A model generated the notes under the pieces. The model was not told the DNA's origin. It saw nothing but the letters and a program-made list of their open reading frames with translations, and ran no database searches. Positions 27,772 to 37,456 of a DNA stretch of 64,000 nt are shown here, in pieces (the first letter of the stretch is position 1; every line of letters begins with the position of its first letter). The translations under genes were made by a program, and so were the position numbers. The stretch is taken from positions 41,063 through 105,062 of the forward strand of contig NZ_CYIG01000008.1 of assembly GCF_001298675.1 (NCBI RefSeq). The letters run 5' to 3'. This stretch comes from Paenacidovorax caeni (lineage in GTDB: Bacteria > Pseudomonadota > Gammaproteobacteria > Burkholderiales > Burkholderiaceae_C).

Positions 27772-30700
27772 TTACCCCACCCACTTGCGCGCGTTGCGCC
27801 AGATGCGCATCCAGGGGCTGAGCGCGTCTTGGCCACCGCTGGCGGCCAGGTCGGTCCAGCTCATCTGGATGTTGCGGAACACGCGCTCGGGGTGCGGCAT
27901 CATGGCCGTGAAGCGGCCATCCTGGGTGGTCACCGCCGTCAGGCCGCCTGCGCTGCCGTTGGGGTTGAACGGGTACTGCTCCGTCGGCTGGCCATGGTGG
28001 TCCACGTAGCGCATGGCGCCAATGGCCCGGGCCGCATTGCCGCGGAAGCGGAAATTGGCATAGCCCTCGCCGTGCGCCACGGCGATGGGCAGGCGGCTGC
28101 CCGCCATGCCCGCAAAGAACAGGCTGGGCGAATCAAGCACCTCGACCTGCGACAGGCGCGCCTCGAAGCGGTTGCTCTGGTTCTGCGTGAAACGCGGCCA
28201 ATCCTGTGCACCGGGGATGATGTCGGCCAGCTCGGCAAACATCTGGCAGCCGTTGCACACGCCCAGGCCGAAGGTGTCGGTACGCCCGAAGAAGCTCTGG
28301 AACTGCGCCGCCAGGCGCTCGTTGAAGGTAATGGAACGCGCCCAGCCAATGCCCGCGCCCAGTGTGTCGCCGTAGCTGAAGCCACCGCAGGCCACCACGC
28401 CCTGGAAGGCCGCCAGGTCGGCGCGGCCGGTTTGCAGGTCGGTCATGTGCACGTCGTGCGCTTCAAAACCGGCCTCGGTGAAAGCGTAGGCCATTTCCAC
28501 GTGCGAGTTCACACCCTGCTCGCGCAGCACGGCCACCCGGGGGCGCGCCAGGTTCAGGAAGGGCGCGGCCACGTTGTCCTGCGGGTCGAAGGTCAGGTGC
28601 ACGTGCATGCCAGGATCCGCCGCCAGCCCTGCGGCGGCGTGCTCTGCGTCGGCGCAGGCGGGGTTGTCGCGCTGCTGGCAGATCTTCCAGCTCACGGCGT
28701 CCCAGACCTGGTGCAGGTCTTCCAGCGCGGCGCCGAATACCTGCCTGGCGTCGCGCCAGACTTGCAGCTCGCCCTTGCCCATGTCCATGCTGGAGCTGTC
28801 GGGGCGCGTCTTGCCGACGAAATGGCTCCACTTGGACAGGCCGTGTGCGCGCAGCACCTGCATGACCTCGTTGCGCTCGGCGGTACGCACCTGCAGCAGC
28901 ACGCCCAGCTCCTCGTTGAACAGCGCCTTGAGCGTCAGCTCCTCGCGCCGCGCACCGATCTGGCCGGCCCAGTTCTTGGCGTCGCCCGCGTCCATGCGGC
29001 TGTCGCTGATGCCGTCGCCCTCGGTGACGAGCATGTCCACGTTGAGTGCCACGCCCACATGGCCGGCGAACGCCATTTCGGCGGCGGCAGCGAACAAGCC
29101 ACCGTCGCTGCGGTCGTGGTAGGCCAGGATACGGCCCTGCGCACGCAGCGCATTCACGGCGTTGACCAGGCGCACCAGGTCTTGTGCGTCGTCGAGGTCG
29201 GGCACCTCGTCACCGGCCTGGTTCAGCACCTGGCCGAGGATGGAGCCGCCCATGCGCATGCGGCCCTTGCCCAGGTCGATCAGCACCAGCGTGGTGTCTT
29301 CCTCGGTGGCATCGAGCTGCGGCGTCAGCGTGCCGCGCACATCGGCCAGCGTGGCAAAGGCGCTGACGATCAGGCTCACGGGCGAAACCACCTTGCGCTG
29401 CGCGCCGCCGTCCTGCCACTGCGTGCGCATGGACAGCGAATCCTTGCCCACGGGGATGGAGATACCCAGCTGCGGGCACAGCTCCATGCCCACGGCCTTG
29501 ACGGTGGCGTACAGGTCAGCGTCCTCGCCGGGCTCGCCGCAGGCGGCCATCCAGTTGGCGCTGAGCTTGACGCGGGGCAGCTCGATGGGCGCCGCCAGCA
29601 AGTTGGTGATGCTTTCCGCCACCGCCATGCGGCCCGAGGCCGCCGCGTTGATGGCGGCCAGCGGCGTGCGCTCGCCCATGGCCATGGCCTCGCCCGCGAA
29701 GCCCTTGAAATCGGCCAGCGTCACGGCCACGTCAGCCACCGGCACCTGCCAGGGGCCGACCATCTGGTCGCGGTGCGTGAGGCCGCCCACGGCACGGTCG
29801 CCGATGGTCACGAGGAAGCGCTTGCTGGCCACCGTGGGGTGCGCCAGCACGTCGATGACGGCCTTTTGCAGCGGCACGCCCGTGAGGTCGAGCGGCACGA
29901 ACTGGCGCTGCACGGTCTTCACGTCGCGGTGCATCTTCGGCGGCTTGCCCAGCAGCACGTCCATGGGCATATCCACGGGGAACTTCTGGTCGCCCTCGGC
30001 CACGGCCGTGTCCTCCAGCACCAGCTGGCGCTGCTCTGTCGCCGTGCCAATGACGGCGAACGGGCAACGCTCGCGCTCGCAGAAGGAGCGGAAGGTCTCC
30101 AGCGACCCCGGTGCGATGGCCAGAACATAGCGCTCCTGGCTTTCGTTGGACCAGATTTCCTTCGGAGCCAGGCCCGACTCTTCCAGCTGCACGGCGCGCA
30201 GGTCGAAGCGGGCGCCACGGCCCGCGTCGTTCGTCAGTTCGGGGAATGCGTTCGAGAGGCCGCCCGCGCCCACGTCATGGATGGCGAGGATGGGGTTGTC
30301 CTGCCCTTGTGCCCAGCAATGGTTGATGACCTCTTGCGCACGCCGCTCGATCTCCGGGTTGCCGCGCTGCACCGAATCAAAGTCCAATTCGGCCGCGTTG
30401 GCCCCCGTGGCCATGGAGCTGGCCGCGCCGCCGCCCATGCCGATACGCATGCCAGGGCCACCAAGCTGGATCAGCAACGTGCCGGCGGGAAACTCGATCT
30501 TCTTCGTCTGCTCGGCGTCGATCACGCCCAGCCCGCCCGCGATCATGATGGGCTTGTAGTAGCCGCGCTGCACGCCACCCACGTCCTGCTCGTACTCGCG
30601 GAAGTAGCCTGCCAGGTTGGGCCGGCCGAACTCGTTGTTGAACGCGGCACCGCCCAGGGGCCCTTCGGTCATGATCTGCAGCGGGCTGGCAATGTGCGCG

Positions 30701-31803
30701 GGCTTACCGCCGGGCGCATCGCTCAGGCCGCCCCAGAGTTTGGACACGGTGAAGCCGGTCAGGCCCGCTTTGGGCTTGGAGCCACGGCCGGTGGCGCCCT
30801 CGTCGCGGATCTCACCGCCCGCGCCGGTGGACGCACCGGGGAACGGCGAGATGGCCGTGGGGTGGTTGTGCGTTTCCACCTTCATCAGCACATGGTGCGT
30901 GGCGCTCGTCTTTTGATAGCTTGCAGCGCTTACCCCGTCTGCGCTGGAGCCCATTTTTGCCACAAATCGTTCGACCTGCGAACCTTCCATGATGGAGGCG
31001 TTGTCGGAATAGGCGACGATGGTGTGGTGGGGCGAGACCTGCTCCGTGTGGCGGATCATGCCGAACAGGCTTTTCTCCTGCGCCACGCCGTCGATGGTGA
31101 ACTGGGCGTTGAAGATTTTGTGGCGGCAATGCTCGCTGTTGGCCTGGGCGAACATCATCAACTCCACATCCGTGGGGTTGCGCGCCAGGCCCTGGAAGGC
31201 GCTGACCAGGTAGTCGATCTCATCGTCGGCCAAGGCCAATCCCCAGGCGGTGTTGGCGGCCTCCAGCGCTGCGCGGCTGCCGCCAAGCACGTCCACGAAG
31301 GCCATGGGCTGGGCATCGAGGGCGGTGAACAACTGCCCGGCCTCGGCGCGCGTGGCCAGCACCGACTCGGTCATGCGGTCGTGCAGCAAGGCGGCGATTT
31401 GCTGCATCTGCGCCGCATCCAGCTCTGGCTGGCCGCCGAGCAGGCCGGTTTTGAGCACCAGGCGGTATTCGGTGATGCGCTCCACGCGGTGCACCGCCAA
31501 ACCACAGTTGCGCGCGATGTCGGTAGCCTTGGAGGCCCAGGGCGACACCGTGCCCAGGCGCGGCGTAACCACCAGCAGCGGCCCCTCCTCGGGCCCTTCA
31601 TAAGGATCGCCGTAGGTCAGCAGCGCGCCCAGGCGCTCCTGCTGGGCCGCGGTCGGCGCGGCATCCAGCGCCACGAGGTGCACGAAGCGCGCGGCAATGC
31701 CGGTGATCTTGGGATGGATGGCCGCGAGGGCGCTCTGGAGTTGCTGGGCGCGGAACGGGCTGAGGGCATTGCCCCCCGCAAACGAAATCTGGTGCAAGGT
31801 CAC
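27772..31803 (-). CDS. purL: Phosphoribosylformylglycinamidine synthase (large, single-chain)
   Basis: Fourth step of purine synthesis: FGAR + glutamine + ATP to FGAM. The 1343-residue chain is the large Proteobacterial form. It has an N-terminal PurS-like domain, the two AIR-synthase-like halves ([18 protein letters not shown] with [13 protein letters not shown]; later [20 protein letters not shown] and [13 protein letters not shown]), and a C-terminal class I glutaminase ([14 protein letters not shown], nucleophile in [10 protein letters not shown], His/Glu in HGEGYANF and PHPERVF). The start is GTG at 31803. Residues about 282-298 ([16 protein letters not shown]) are encoded by a sequence that matches the dispersed intergenic palindrome, an unusual in-frame insertion. 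Confidence 0.96.
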   Translation of the reverse strand: MTLHQISFAGGNALSPFRAQQLQSALAAIHPKITGIAARFVHLVALDAAPTAAQQERLGALLTYGDPYEGPEEGPLLVVTPRLGTVSPWASKATDIARNCGLAVHRVERITEYRLVLKTGLLGGQPELDAAQMQQIAALLHDRMTESVLATRAEAGQLFTALDAQPMAFVDVLGGSRAALEAANTAWGLALADDEIDYLVSAFQGLARNPTDVELMMFAQANSEHCRHKIFNAQFTIDGVAQEKSLFGMIRHTEQVSPHHTIVAYSDNASIMEGSQVERFVAKMGSSADGVSAASYQKTSATHHVLMKVETHNHPTAISPFPGASTGAGGEIRDEGATGRGSKPKAGLTGFTVSKLWGGLSDAPGGKPAHIASPLQIMTEGPLGGAAFNNEFGRPNLAGYFREYEQDVGGVQRGYYKPIMIAGGLGVIDAEQTKKIEFPAGTLLIQLGGPGMRIGMGGGAASSMATGANAAELDFDSVQRGNPEIERRAQEVINHCWAQGQDNPILAIHDVGAGGLSNAFPELTNDAGRGARFDLRAVQLEESGLAPKEIWSNESQERYVLAIAPGSLETFRSFCERERCPFAVIGTATEQRQLVLEDTAVAEGDQKFPVDMPMDVLLGKPPKMHRDVKTVQRQFVPLDLTGVPLQKAVIDVLAHPTVASKRFLVTIGDRAVGGLTHRDQMVGPWQVPVADVAVTLADFKGFAGEAMAMGERTPLAAINAAASGRMAVAESITNLLAAPIELPRVKLSANWMAACGEPGEDADLYATVKAVGMELCPQLGISIPVGKDSLSMRTQWQDGGAQRKVVSPVSLIVSAFATLADVRGTLTPQLDATEEDTTLVLIDLGKGRMRMGGSILGQVLNQAGDEVPDLDDAQDLVRLVNAVNALRAQGRILAYHDRSDGGLFAAAAEMAFAGHVGVALNVDMLVTEGDGISDSRMDAGDAKNWAGQIGARREELTLKALFNEELGVLLQVRTAERNEVMQVLRAHGLSKWSHFVGKTRPDSSSMDMGKGELQVWRDARQVFGAALEDLHQVWDAVSWKICQQRDNPACADAEHAAAGLAADPGMHVHLTFDPQDNVAAPFLNLARPRVAVLREQGVNSHVEMAYAFTEAGFEAHDVHMTDLQTGRADLAAFQGVVACGGFSYGDTLGAGIGWARSITFNERLAAQFQSFFGRTDTFGLGVCNGCQMFAELADIIPGAQDWPRFTQNQSNRFEARLSQVEVLDSPSLFFAGMAGSRLPIAVAHGEGYANFRFRGNAARAIGAMRYVDHHGQPTEQYPFNPNGSAGGLTAVTTQDGRFTAMMPHPERVFRNIQMSWTDLAASGGQDALSPWMRIWRNARKWVG
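30911..30960. repeat. Dispersed palindromic repeat inside the purL reading frame
   Basis: On the minus strand: TGGGCTCCAGCGCAGACGGGGTAAGCGCTGCAAGCTATCAAAA. It aligns with the intergenic copy at 49965-50010 (TTGGCCTCCAGCGC...AAGCGCTGGCAGCTATCAA) over both half-sites. It is read through in frame as residues about 282-298 of PurL, just before the conserved [10 protein letters not shown] motif, where Escherichia coli PurL has a shorter linker. Confidence 0.8.
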
Positions 31804-31917
31804 GGTAGCGGCCTGTGGCTAGGAGTAGGAGAGGCGAGGCCCGCCATTTTACCGGCCCGTCCCCGGTGCTTGCCCCATGCCCTGCACGTCCTGCAAGCGG
31901 GTGGGATAATTCTCGCC

Positions 31918-32733
31918 ATGAGCATCACTACCAAATCCGCCGAAGACATAGAAGGCATGCGCGAGGCCTGCCGCCTGGCTTCGGAAGTGCTGGACTACAT
32001 CACCCCCCACATCCAGCCCGGTATCACCACCCTCGAAATCGACCGCCTCGGCGCCGAATGCATGGCCCAGCAGGGTACGCGCTCGGCCACCATCGGCTAC
32101 CAGCCACCAGGCTACCCGCCCTACCCCGGACACTTGTGCACCTCGGTCAACCACGTGGTGTGCCACGGCATTCCCTCTGACAAGCCCCTGAAGAAGGGGG
32201 ACATCGTCAACGTTGACGTGACTGTCATCACCGAGGACGGCTGGTACGGCGACAACAGCCGCATGTTCCTGATCGGCGAATGCTCGATCGCCGCCAAGCG
32301 CCTGAGCGCACTCACTTTCGACGCCATGTGGCTGGGCATCCAGCAGGTCAAGCCCGGCGCGCGCCTGGGAGACATTGGCCACGCCATCCAGAAGTACGCC
32401 GAGGGCAACGGCCTGTCGGTGGTGCGCGAGTTCTGCGGCCACGGCATCGGCAAGAAGTTCCACGAAGAGCCGCAGGTGCTGCACTACGGCCGCCCCGGCA
32501 CAGGCGAGGTGCTGGTGCCGGGCATGACCTTCACCATCGAGCCCATGCTCAACCTGGGCAAGCGCGACATCAAGGAGCTGGGCAAGGACGGTTGGACCAT
32601 CATCACCAAGGACCGCAGCCTTTCCGCCCAGTGGGAGCACACCGTGCTGGTGACCGAAACCGGCTATGAAGTGCTCACGCTCTCGGCCGGTTCGCCGCCG
32701 CTGCCGCCCTTCGTGCAAGCCACCCGCACCTGA
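31918..32733 (+). CDS. map: Methionine aminopeptidase type I
   Basis: Removes the initiator Met from nascent proteins. The 271-residue product has all five metal ligands of the pita-bread fold: the aspartates in [21 protein letters not shown], the His in [12 protein letters not shown], and the glutamates in FTIEPML and WEHTVLVTE. The start ATG at 31918 ([16 protein letters not shown]) matches the normal N-terminus; the frame continues open upstream only because it is antisense to purL. It is divergent from purL and followed 8 bp later by glnD. Confidence 0.95.
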   Translation: MSITTKSAEDIEGMREACRLASEVLDYITPHIQPGITTLEIDRLGAECMAQQGTRSATIGYQPPGYPPYPGHLCTSVNHVVCHGIPSDKPLKKGDIVNVDVTVITEDGWYGDNSRMFLIGECSIAAKRLSALTFDAMWLGIQQVKPGARLGDIGHAIQKYAEGNGLSVVREFCGHGIGKKFHEEPQVLHYGRPGTGEVLVPGMTFTIEPMLNLGKRDIKELGKDGWTIITKDRSLSAQWEHTVLVTETGYEVLTLSAGSPPLPPFVQATRT

Positions 32734-32740
32734 GCGCCCC

Positions 32741-35326
32741 ATGAACACGCTGGAGCCCCTGCGCAGCCGCTACCGCAGCGACAAGGCGGCGCTCTTGGGC
32801 TCCCTGACCCAGGGGCGCTCTACCCGCAGCGCTCGGCGCCTGCTGCGCCAGCTCTCCCTGCTGGCGGATCGTCTGCTGCAATCGCTGTGGCAACGTGCAG
32901 AGTTACCCGGCACGCTGGCCCTGGTGGCCGTGGGCGGCTATGGCAGGGCGCAGCTTTTCCCTTATTCCGACGTCGATGTCTTGGTGTTGCTGCCCGAGGA
33001 GGCCGAGGAGCCGCTGCGCGAGCGCATCGCGGCCTTCATTGGCCACTGCTGGGATGCCGGCCTGGAGATTGGCTCCAGCGTGCGCACCCTGCCGGAGTGC
33101 CTGGCAGAGTCGGCCAAAGACGTCACCGTGCAGACCGCGCTGCTCGAAGCCCGGCTGGTGGCGGGAGACAGCGCGTTGTTCGAGCGCTTGCGCACCGACT
33201 TCAACGCCCAGCTCGACCCACAGGCCTTTCTCGTGGCCAAGACGCTGGAGATGAACCAGCGCCACACCAAGTACGAGAACACCCCGTACGCGCTGGAGCC
33301 GAACTGCAAGGAGTCCCCCGGTGGCCTGCGCGACCTGCACATCGTGCTCTGGGTCGCCCAGGCGGCTGGCCTGGGTAAAAGCTGGCGCGAACTGGCCGCC
33401 AATGGCCTGGCCACGCCGTTCGAGCTGCGCCAGATCGAACGCAACGAGGCCTTGCTGTTCCTCATTCGGGCACGCCTGCACGCCTTGGCCGGCCGGCACG
33501 AAGACCGCCTGGTGTTCGACCTGCAGACGGCCGTCGCCGAATCATTCGGCTACCAGTCGAGCTTCTCGCCCGATGGCAAGCGCCTGCAAATGCGTGCCAG
33601 CGAGACGCTGATGCGCCGCTACTACTGGGCCGCCAAGGCGGTGACGCAGCTGAGCCAGATCCTGCTGCAGGGCATCGCGGCACGCCTGGCGCCTTCTACG
33701 CAGGAACTGCGCCCGATCAATGCACACTTCTTCGACAAGGGGGGGCTGATCGAGGTGGCCAGTGACGACTTGTACGAGCGCGCGCCCCAAGCCATTCTGG
33801 AAACCTTTCTGCTCTACGAGCGCACACCGGGCTTGAAGGATCTGTCAGCACGCACACTGCGCGCGCTCTACAACACGCGCGGCGTGATGGACGGGGCCTT
33901 CCGCCGCGACCCGGCCAACCGCGCATGCTTTTTGCAAATCCTGCAACAGCCGGAGGGCATCACCCACGCCATGCGGCTGATGAACCAGACCTCGGTGCTG
34001 GGGCGCTACCTTTGGCCGTTCCGGCGCATCGTCGGGCAGATGCAGCACGACCTGTTCCACGTCTATACCGTGGATCAGCATATCTTGATGGTGCTGCGCA
34101 ACATGCGGCGCTTCTTCATGGCCGAGCATGCCCACGAATACCCGTTCTGCTCACAGCTCGCGGGTGGCTGGGACAAGCCCTGGCTGCTCTACCTGGCGGC
34201 GCTGTTCCACGATATCGGCAAGGGCCGGGGCGGCGACCACTCGGAAATCGGCGCCGTGGAGGTGCGGCGCTTCTGCCGCCAGCACGGCGTGGTTGGCGAG
34301 GATGCCCGGCTCGCTGAATTCTTGGTGCGCGAACACCTGACCATGAGCCAGGTGGCGCAAAAGCAGGATCTCTCCGATCCCGACGTGATCGCCACCTTCG
34401 CGCGCCGCGTGGGCAACGAGCGCAACCTGACGGCGCTGTACCTGCTTACCGTGGCCGACATCCGCGGCACCTCGCCCAAGGTCTGGAACGCCTGGAAGGG
34501 CAAGCTACTGGAAGACCTGTACCGCGCCACGCTGCGTGTGCTGGGCGGCCGGGCGCCTGACGCAGCGGCCGAGATTGAGGCGCGCAAGCGCGAAGCCCTG
34601 ATCCTGCTGGCCCTGAGCGCCTTGCCGCACGAAGCGCACAAGCGACTGTGGGAGACCCTCGACCTGAGCTACTTCATGCGCCACGAAGCGCCCGACATCG
34701 CGTGGCACACACGGCACCTGTCCCGTCATGTCGGTGCACCAGCGCCCATCGTACGAGCACGCCTGTCGCTGGCAGGCGAGGGGCTGGAAGTACTGGTCTA
34801 CGCACCGGACCAGGCCGATCTGTTCGCGCGCATATGCGGCTACTTCGACCGCGCAGGTTTCTCCATCCTTGATGCCCGCATCCACACCACCACCAACGGC
34901 TATGCGCTGGACACCTTCCAGGTCATCACGCCGTCGATGCCGAACCACTACCGGGAACTGACGCATATGGTCGAGAACGACCTGGCGCAGGCCCTGGCTT
35001 CGGACGTCCCGCTTCCGGAGCCGCGGCGCAAGCGCATGTCGCGGCGCGTGCAGAGTTTTCCGATGGCGCCCCGCGTTTCACTGCGGCCGGACGAAAAAGC
35101 GCAGCGCTGGGTGCTGACCATTTCCGCCACCGACCGCACAGGCCTGCTCTATCTTGTCGCACGCGTACTGGCGCGGCACCATCTGAACGTGCAGCTGGCC
35201 AAGGTCAGCACACTGGGGGAACGGGTGGAAGATATCTTCCTGCTCCAAGGCCCGGAGCTGCAAAGCAGCACGCGTCAAATCCAGATCGAAACCGAGTTGC
35301 TGCAGGCGCTGGCCGTGCAGCCTTGA
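32741..35326 (+). CDS. glnD: [Protein-PII] uridylyltransferase / uridylyl-removing enzyme
   Basis: Bifunctional nitrogen sensor that uridylylates PII (GlnB/GlnK) when glutamine is low and removes UMP when it is high. The 861-residue product has the nucleotidyltransferase motif [19 protein letters not shown] (residues about 64-82), a GlnE/GlnD helical region, the HD hydrolase motif [17 protein letters not shown] (about 488-504) and two C-terminal ACT domains ([13 protein letters not shown] and [17 protein letters not shown]) that sense glutamine. All active-site signatures are intact. It follows map by 7 bp, a pairing common in Proteobacteria. Confidence 0.96.
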   Translation: MNTLEPLRSRYRSDKAALLGSLTQGRSTRSARRLLRQLSLLADRLLQSLWQRAELPGTLALVAVGGYGRAQLFPYSDVDVLVLLPEEAEEPLRERIAAFIGHCWDAGLEIGSSVRTLPECLAESAKDVTVQTALLEARLVAGDSALFERLRTDFNAQLDPQAFLVAKTLEMNQRHTKYENTPYALEPNCKESPGGLRDLHIVLWVAQAAGLGKSWRELAANGLATPFELRQIERNEALLFLIRARLHALAGRHEDRLVFDLQTAVAESFGYQSSFSPDGKRLQMRASETLMRRYYWAAKAVTQLSQILLQGIAARLAPSTQELRPINAHFFDKGGLIEVASDDLYERAPQAILETFLLYERTPGLKDLSARTLRALYNTRGVMDGAFRRDPANRACFLQILQQPEGITHAMRLMNQTSVLGRYLWPFRRIVGQMQHDLFHVYTVDQHILMVLRNMRRFFMAEHAHEYPFCSQLAGGWDKPWLLYLAALFHDIGKGRGGDHSEIGAVEVRRFCRQHGVVGEDARLAEFLVREHLTMSQVAQKQDLSDPDVIATFARRVGNERNLTALYLLTVADIRGTSPKVWNAWKGKLLEDLYRATLRVLGGRAPDAAAEIEARKREALILLALSALPHEAHKRLWETLDLSYFMRHEAPDIAWHTRHLSRHVGAPAPIVRARLSLAGEGLEVLVYAPDQADLFARICGYFDRAGFSILDARIHTTTNGYALDTFQVITPSMPNHYRELTHMVENDLAQALASDVPLPEPRRKRMSRRVQSFPMAPRVSLRPDEKAQRWVLTISATDRTGLLYLVARVLARHHLNVQLAKVSTLGERVEDIFLLQGPELQSSTRQIQIETELLQALAVQP

Positions 35327-35330
35327 CGCA

Positions 35331-35666
35331 TCAGGCCAGAACGCTCAGCAGCACTCCCGTGGCCTGACCGGACGTGTTCATGAAGGGCACCTGGGCAGGT
35401 GCCGTGCGCAAACCCACCACTTCATTGGCACGTGCCTGGGCAGTGTTCAGGGCACTGCGCGCACTGTCCCAGCGTGCAGAGGCGTCACTGGCACGTGCCT
35501 GCAAACCATCGGCACGGTCTTGTTCCTGATCTGCGCTGCGCTGCGCCTCGTCGGCTTGGCGTCGCAAGTTTTGCGCCGTCTGTTCAGCCTGCCGTGCTTC
35601 GCGTTGGGCCGACTGAAGCTGGTAAGAGGGGCGCGCGGCAGCCAGAGGGGCAATAACAAGGGCCAT
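35331..35666 (-). CDS. Small coiled-coil protein, unknown function
   Basis: 111-residue protein I do not recognise. A long central helix with heptad-like Ala/Gln/Arg/Glu (AQREARQAEQTAQNLRRQADEAQRSADQEQ) suggests a coiled coil; the N-terminus is mildly hydrophobic. A strong ribosome site (GAGGAGGTGCCATC before ATG) shows it is translated. It sits 17 bp downstream of another small unknown gene on the same strand, suggesting a two-gene operon. Its end lies just 4 bp from the convergent glnD stop. Confidence 0.7.
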   Translation of the reverse strand: MALVIAPLAAARPSYQLQSAQREARQAEQTAQNLRRQADEAQRSADQEQDRADGLQARASDASARWDSARSALNTAQARANEVVGLRTAPAQVPFMNTSGQATGVLLSVLA

Positions 35667-35683
35667 GATGGCACCTCCTCGTG

Positions 35684-35956
35684 TCAGGTCGCGCCGTAAG
35701 CGCGGCGCACCTGCCCATTGAGCAACGCCATCTGTTGTACGGCTTCCTGCTCTTGCATGCGGTCGGAATCGACCCGCTCGGCATCGCGGGCCGCGAGCTG
35801 CTGCGCACGCTCGCTGAAGCGCACAGTGGAAGACGACGTGGGCTCAGCCGCCTGTTGAGGAGAGGATTCAGTGCGACGCGGACTCTCACGCTCTGCCGTA
35901 GGCTTGGGTACAGACAACGCACTGTTGGCAGTGAAGCTGATGGATTCGGTAGCCAT
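35684..35956 (-). CDS. Small hydrophilic protein, unknown function
   Basis: 90-residue protein, low-complexity and polar (Ser/Thr/Pro/Gln rich) in the first half and helical in the second (SERAQQLAARDAERVDSDRMQ). The ribosome site AGGAGCAAGTC before ATG is good. It is the first gene of the pair with 35331-35666. No signal peptide or catalytic motif is visible. The motif style resembles small secretion- or motility-associated proteins, but this is only an impression. Confidence 0.65.
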   Translation of the reverse strand: MATESISFTANSALSVPKPTAERESPRRTESSPQQAAEPTSSSTVRFSERAQQLAARDAERVDSDRMQEQEAVQQMALLNGQVRRAYGAT

Positions 35957-36039
35957 GACTTGCTCCTACGAATGTCATGCGGGAATCGTCCGCCAGAAAC
36001 GCGCAAAAGTAAAGGTTTTGCCGCCCACCAGCGCAGCCG

Positions 36040-36579
36040 TCAATCGTCTTCGGCCAGGCTGCCGTCAGGGAAAAGTACTTCAGTGAAGCCAAAGCGCGCG
36101 AAATCCCGCACACGCATGGGGTAAAGAACCCCTTGCAAATGATCGCACTCATGCTGCACCACACGCGCATGAAATCCATCCACGACCCGGTCAATGGGAT
36201 CGCCATAGGGATCGAAGCCCTGGTAGCGAATGCGCGTCCAGCGCGGCACCCAACCGCGCAAACCGGGGACAGACAGGCACCCTTCCCAATCGGACGCCTC
36301 CTCGGTACCCAGCGGCGTAATCACTGGATTGGCCAGCACCGTGGGCGGCACCAGGGGCCGGTTGGGATAGCGTGGATTGGGCTGCTGCGTGCCGAAAACG
36401 ACCAATTGCAAGTCCACCCCGATCTGTGGTGCAGCCAATCCAGCCCCATTCGCCGCACGCATGGTGTCAAGCATGTCACGCACCAAACCGTGCAAGCTGG
36501 GGGTATCAAAAGCGGTGACGGGCTGGGCCACGCGCAGCAGGCGCGCATCGCCCATTTTCAAAATCGTGTGAACAGTCAT
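36040..36579 (-). CDS. def: Peptide deformylase
   Basis: Removes the N-formyl group from nascent proteins. The 179-residue metalloprotein has all three signatures: [14 protein letters not shown] (motif I, GxGxAAxQ), [13 protein letters not shown] (motif II, EGCLS with the metal Cys), and [12 protein letters not shown] (motif III, HExxH-like with two metal His). No fmt gene is adjacent, so this copy stands alone and may be a second deformylase. Confidence 0.95.
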   Translation of the reverse strand: MTVHTILKMGDARLLRVAQPVTAFDTPSLHGLVRDMLDTMRAANGAGLAAPQIGVDLQLVVFGTQQPNPRYPNRPLVPPTVLANPVITPLGTEEASDWEGCLSVPGLRGWVPRWTRIRYQGFDPYGDPIDRVVDGFHARVVQHECDHLQGVLYPMRVRDFARFGFTEVLFPDGSLAEDD

Positions 36580-36653
36580 AGTGTTAAGGAAAGACAGTAC
36601 TCAGGATACCGGTTTAGACCAGCCCCCCCATGCCTGCATGCACAATCCCGACC

Positions 36654-37076
36654 ATGGACACCCCTCTCGTGCCCTCGCAGCCAGAGCCCCCTGTCACCCG
36701 CTTGTCAGCTTCGGCCACCGTGCGCTGGCTGTACTTGTTATTTGCGCTGCTGTGCTTGGCATTGGGCGTCATCGGCATATTCCTGCCCGGACTGCCTACC
36801 ACTGTATTTGTTCTGATGGCCGGCTGGGCGGCCGCACGTGGATCGCCGCGCATCCATGCCTGGCTGTGGACCCACCCTTTGTTCGGCAGCATGCTGCGCG
36901 ATTGGAGTCTAGGCGGCCGTGTCAGCCGGCGCGCCAAATGGAGTGCCACCGGCATGATGGCCTTGTGCGCCATGGTTTTGCAGCTTACTTCAGCCCCCGC
37001 ATGGGCCCAGGCGGCAGCCCTGCTTTGCATGGCCTGCGTGCTGTCTTGGCTATGGTTTCGTCCAGAGCCTGCATGA
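36654..37076 (+). CDS. DUF454 (YbaN) family inner membrane protein
   Basis: Small membrane protein of unknown function, 140 residues from the ATG at 36654 (148 from 36630). It has three or four hydrophobic helices and the family pattern LGVIGIFLPGLPTTVFVLMAGWAAARGSPRIHAWLWTHPLFG, including the conserved PGLPTT motif and the P-x-x-H-x-W-L-x-x-H-P loop. Single gene between divergent def and the tRNA-Asn pair. Confidence 0.88.
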   Translation: MDTPLVPSQPEPPVTRLSASATVRWLYLLFALLCLALGVIGIFLPGLPTTVFVLMAGWAAARGSPRIHAWLWTHPLFGSMLRDWSLGGRVSRRAKWSATGMMALCAMVLQLTSAPAWAQAAALLCMACVLSWLWFRPEPA

Positions 37077-37090
37077 AGTCACGCATTTTT

Positions 37091-37120
37091 TCGAGACAGC
37101 AATATTTTTGTGTATATAAT
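37091..37120 (+). promoter_or_regulatory. Sigma70-type promoter of the tRNA-Asn pair
   Basis: A perfect -10 box TATAAT at 37115-37120 lies 11 bp before the first tRNA-Asn gene, with a weak TCGAGA -35 at 37091-37096 (18-bp spacing). Confidence 0.7.
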
Positions 37121-37131
37121 CTAATTCTTGT

Positions 37132-37207
37132 TCCTCGATAGCTCAGTCGGTAGAGCGCCGGACTGTTAATCCGTAGGTCCCTGGTTCGAGCCCAGGTCGA
37201 GGAGCCA
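37132..37207 (+). tRNA. tRNA-Asn (GTT), copy 1
   Basis: 76-nt tRNA with encoded CCA. Acceptor stem TCCTCGA / TCGAGGA, anticodon loop CTGTTAA with GTT anticodon, T-loop TTCGAGC. It is identical to the second copy 53 bp downstream. Confidence 0.97.
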
Positions 37208-37260
37208 AAAAATTTACAGCACCTGCAATTGCACAGGTGCATTGACGGATACCGATATTT

Positions 37261-37336
37261 TCCTCGATAGCTCAGTCGGTAGAGCGCCGGACTGTTAATC
37301 CGTAGGTCCCTGGTTCGAGCCCAGGTCGAGGAGCCA
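37261..37336 (+). tRNA. tRNA-Asn (GTT), copy 2
   Basis: Exact duplicate of the upstream gene, including CCA; probably co-transcribed from the same promoter and ended by the hairpin just downstream. Confidence 0.97.
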
Positions 37337-37340
37337 CTCA

Positions 37341-37374
37341 AAACCCACCTTGTTTTTGCAAGGTGGGTTTTTTC
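37341..37374 (+). terminator. Terminator after tRNA-Asn pair
   Basis: Perfect 11-bp stem AACCCACCTTG / CAAGGTGGGTT (37342-37352 and 37359-37369) followed by TTTTTC, 5 bp after the second tRNA. Confidence 0.92.
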
Positions 37375-37397
37375 TTGGCATCACAAGAAATTGCATT

Positions 37398-37416
37398 GCG
37401 ATCGATTCGCATTGTC
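37398..37416 (-). promoter_or_regulatory. Possible Fur box upstream of the substrate-binding protein
   Basis: The minus strand reads GACAATGCGAATCGATCGC, matching 12 of 19 positions of GATAATGATAATCATTATC, 41 bp before the ATG. The core TGCGA-TCGAT-TCGCA is a short palindrome. Consistent with iron-responsive control of the next gene. Confidence 0.45.
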
Positions 37417-37456
37417 ACTATCATTGGCGGGTTTTCATCAAAGAAAGACCCTGCCC

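Noticed and set aside
27829..31917. Very long open frame on the plus strand opposite purL, continuous with map
   Set aside because: It is the antisense of the purL gene in GC-rich DNA, where stops are rare; its residues are His/Gly/Ala/Val-rich with no domain. Map starts at 31918.
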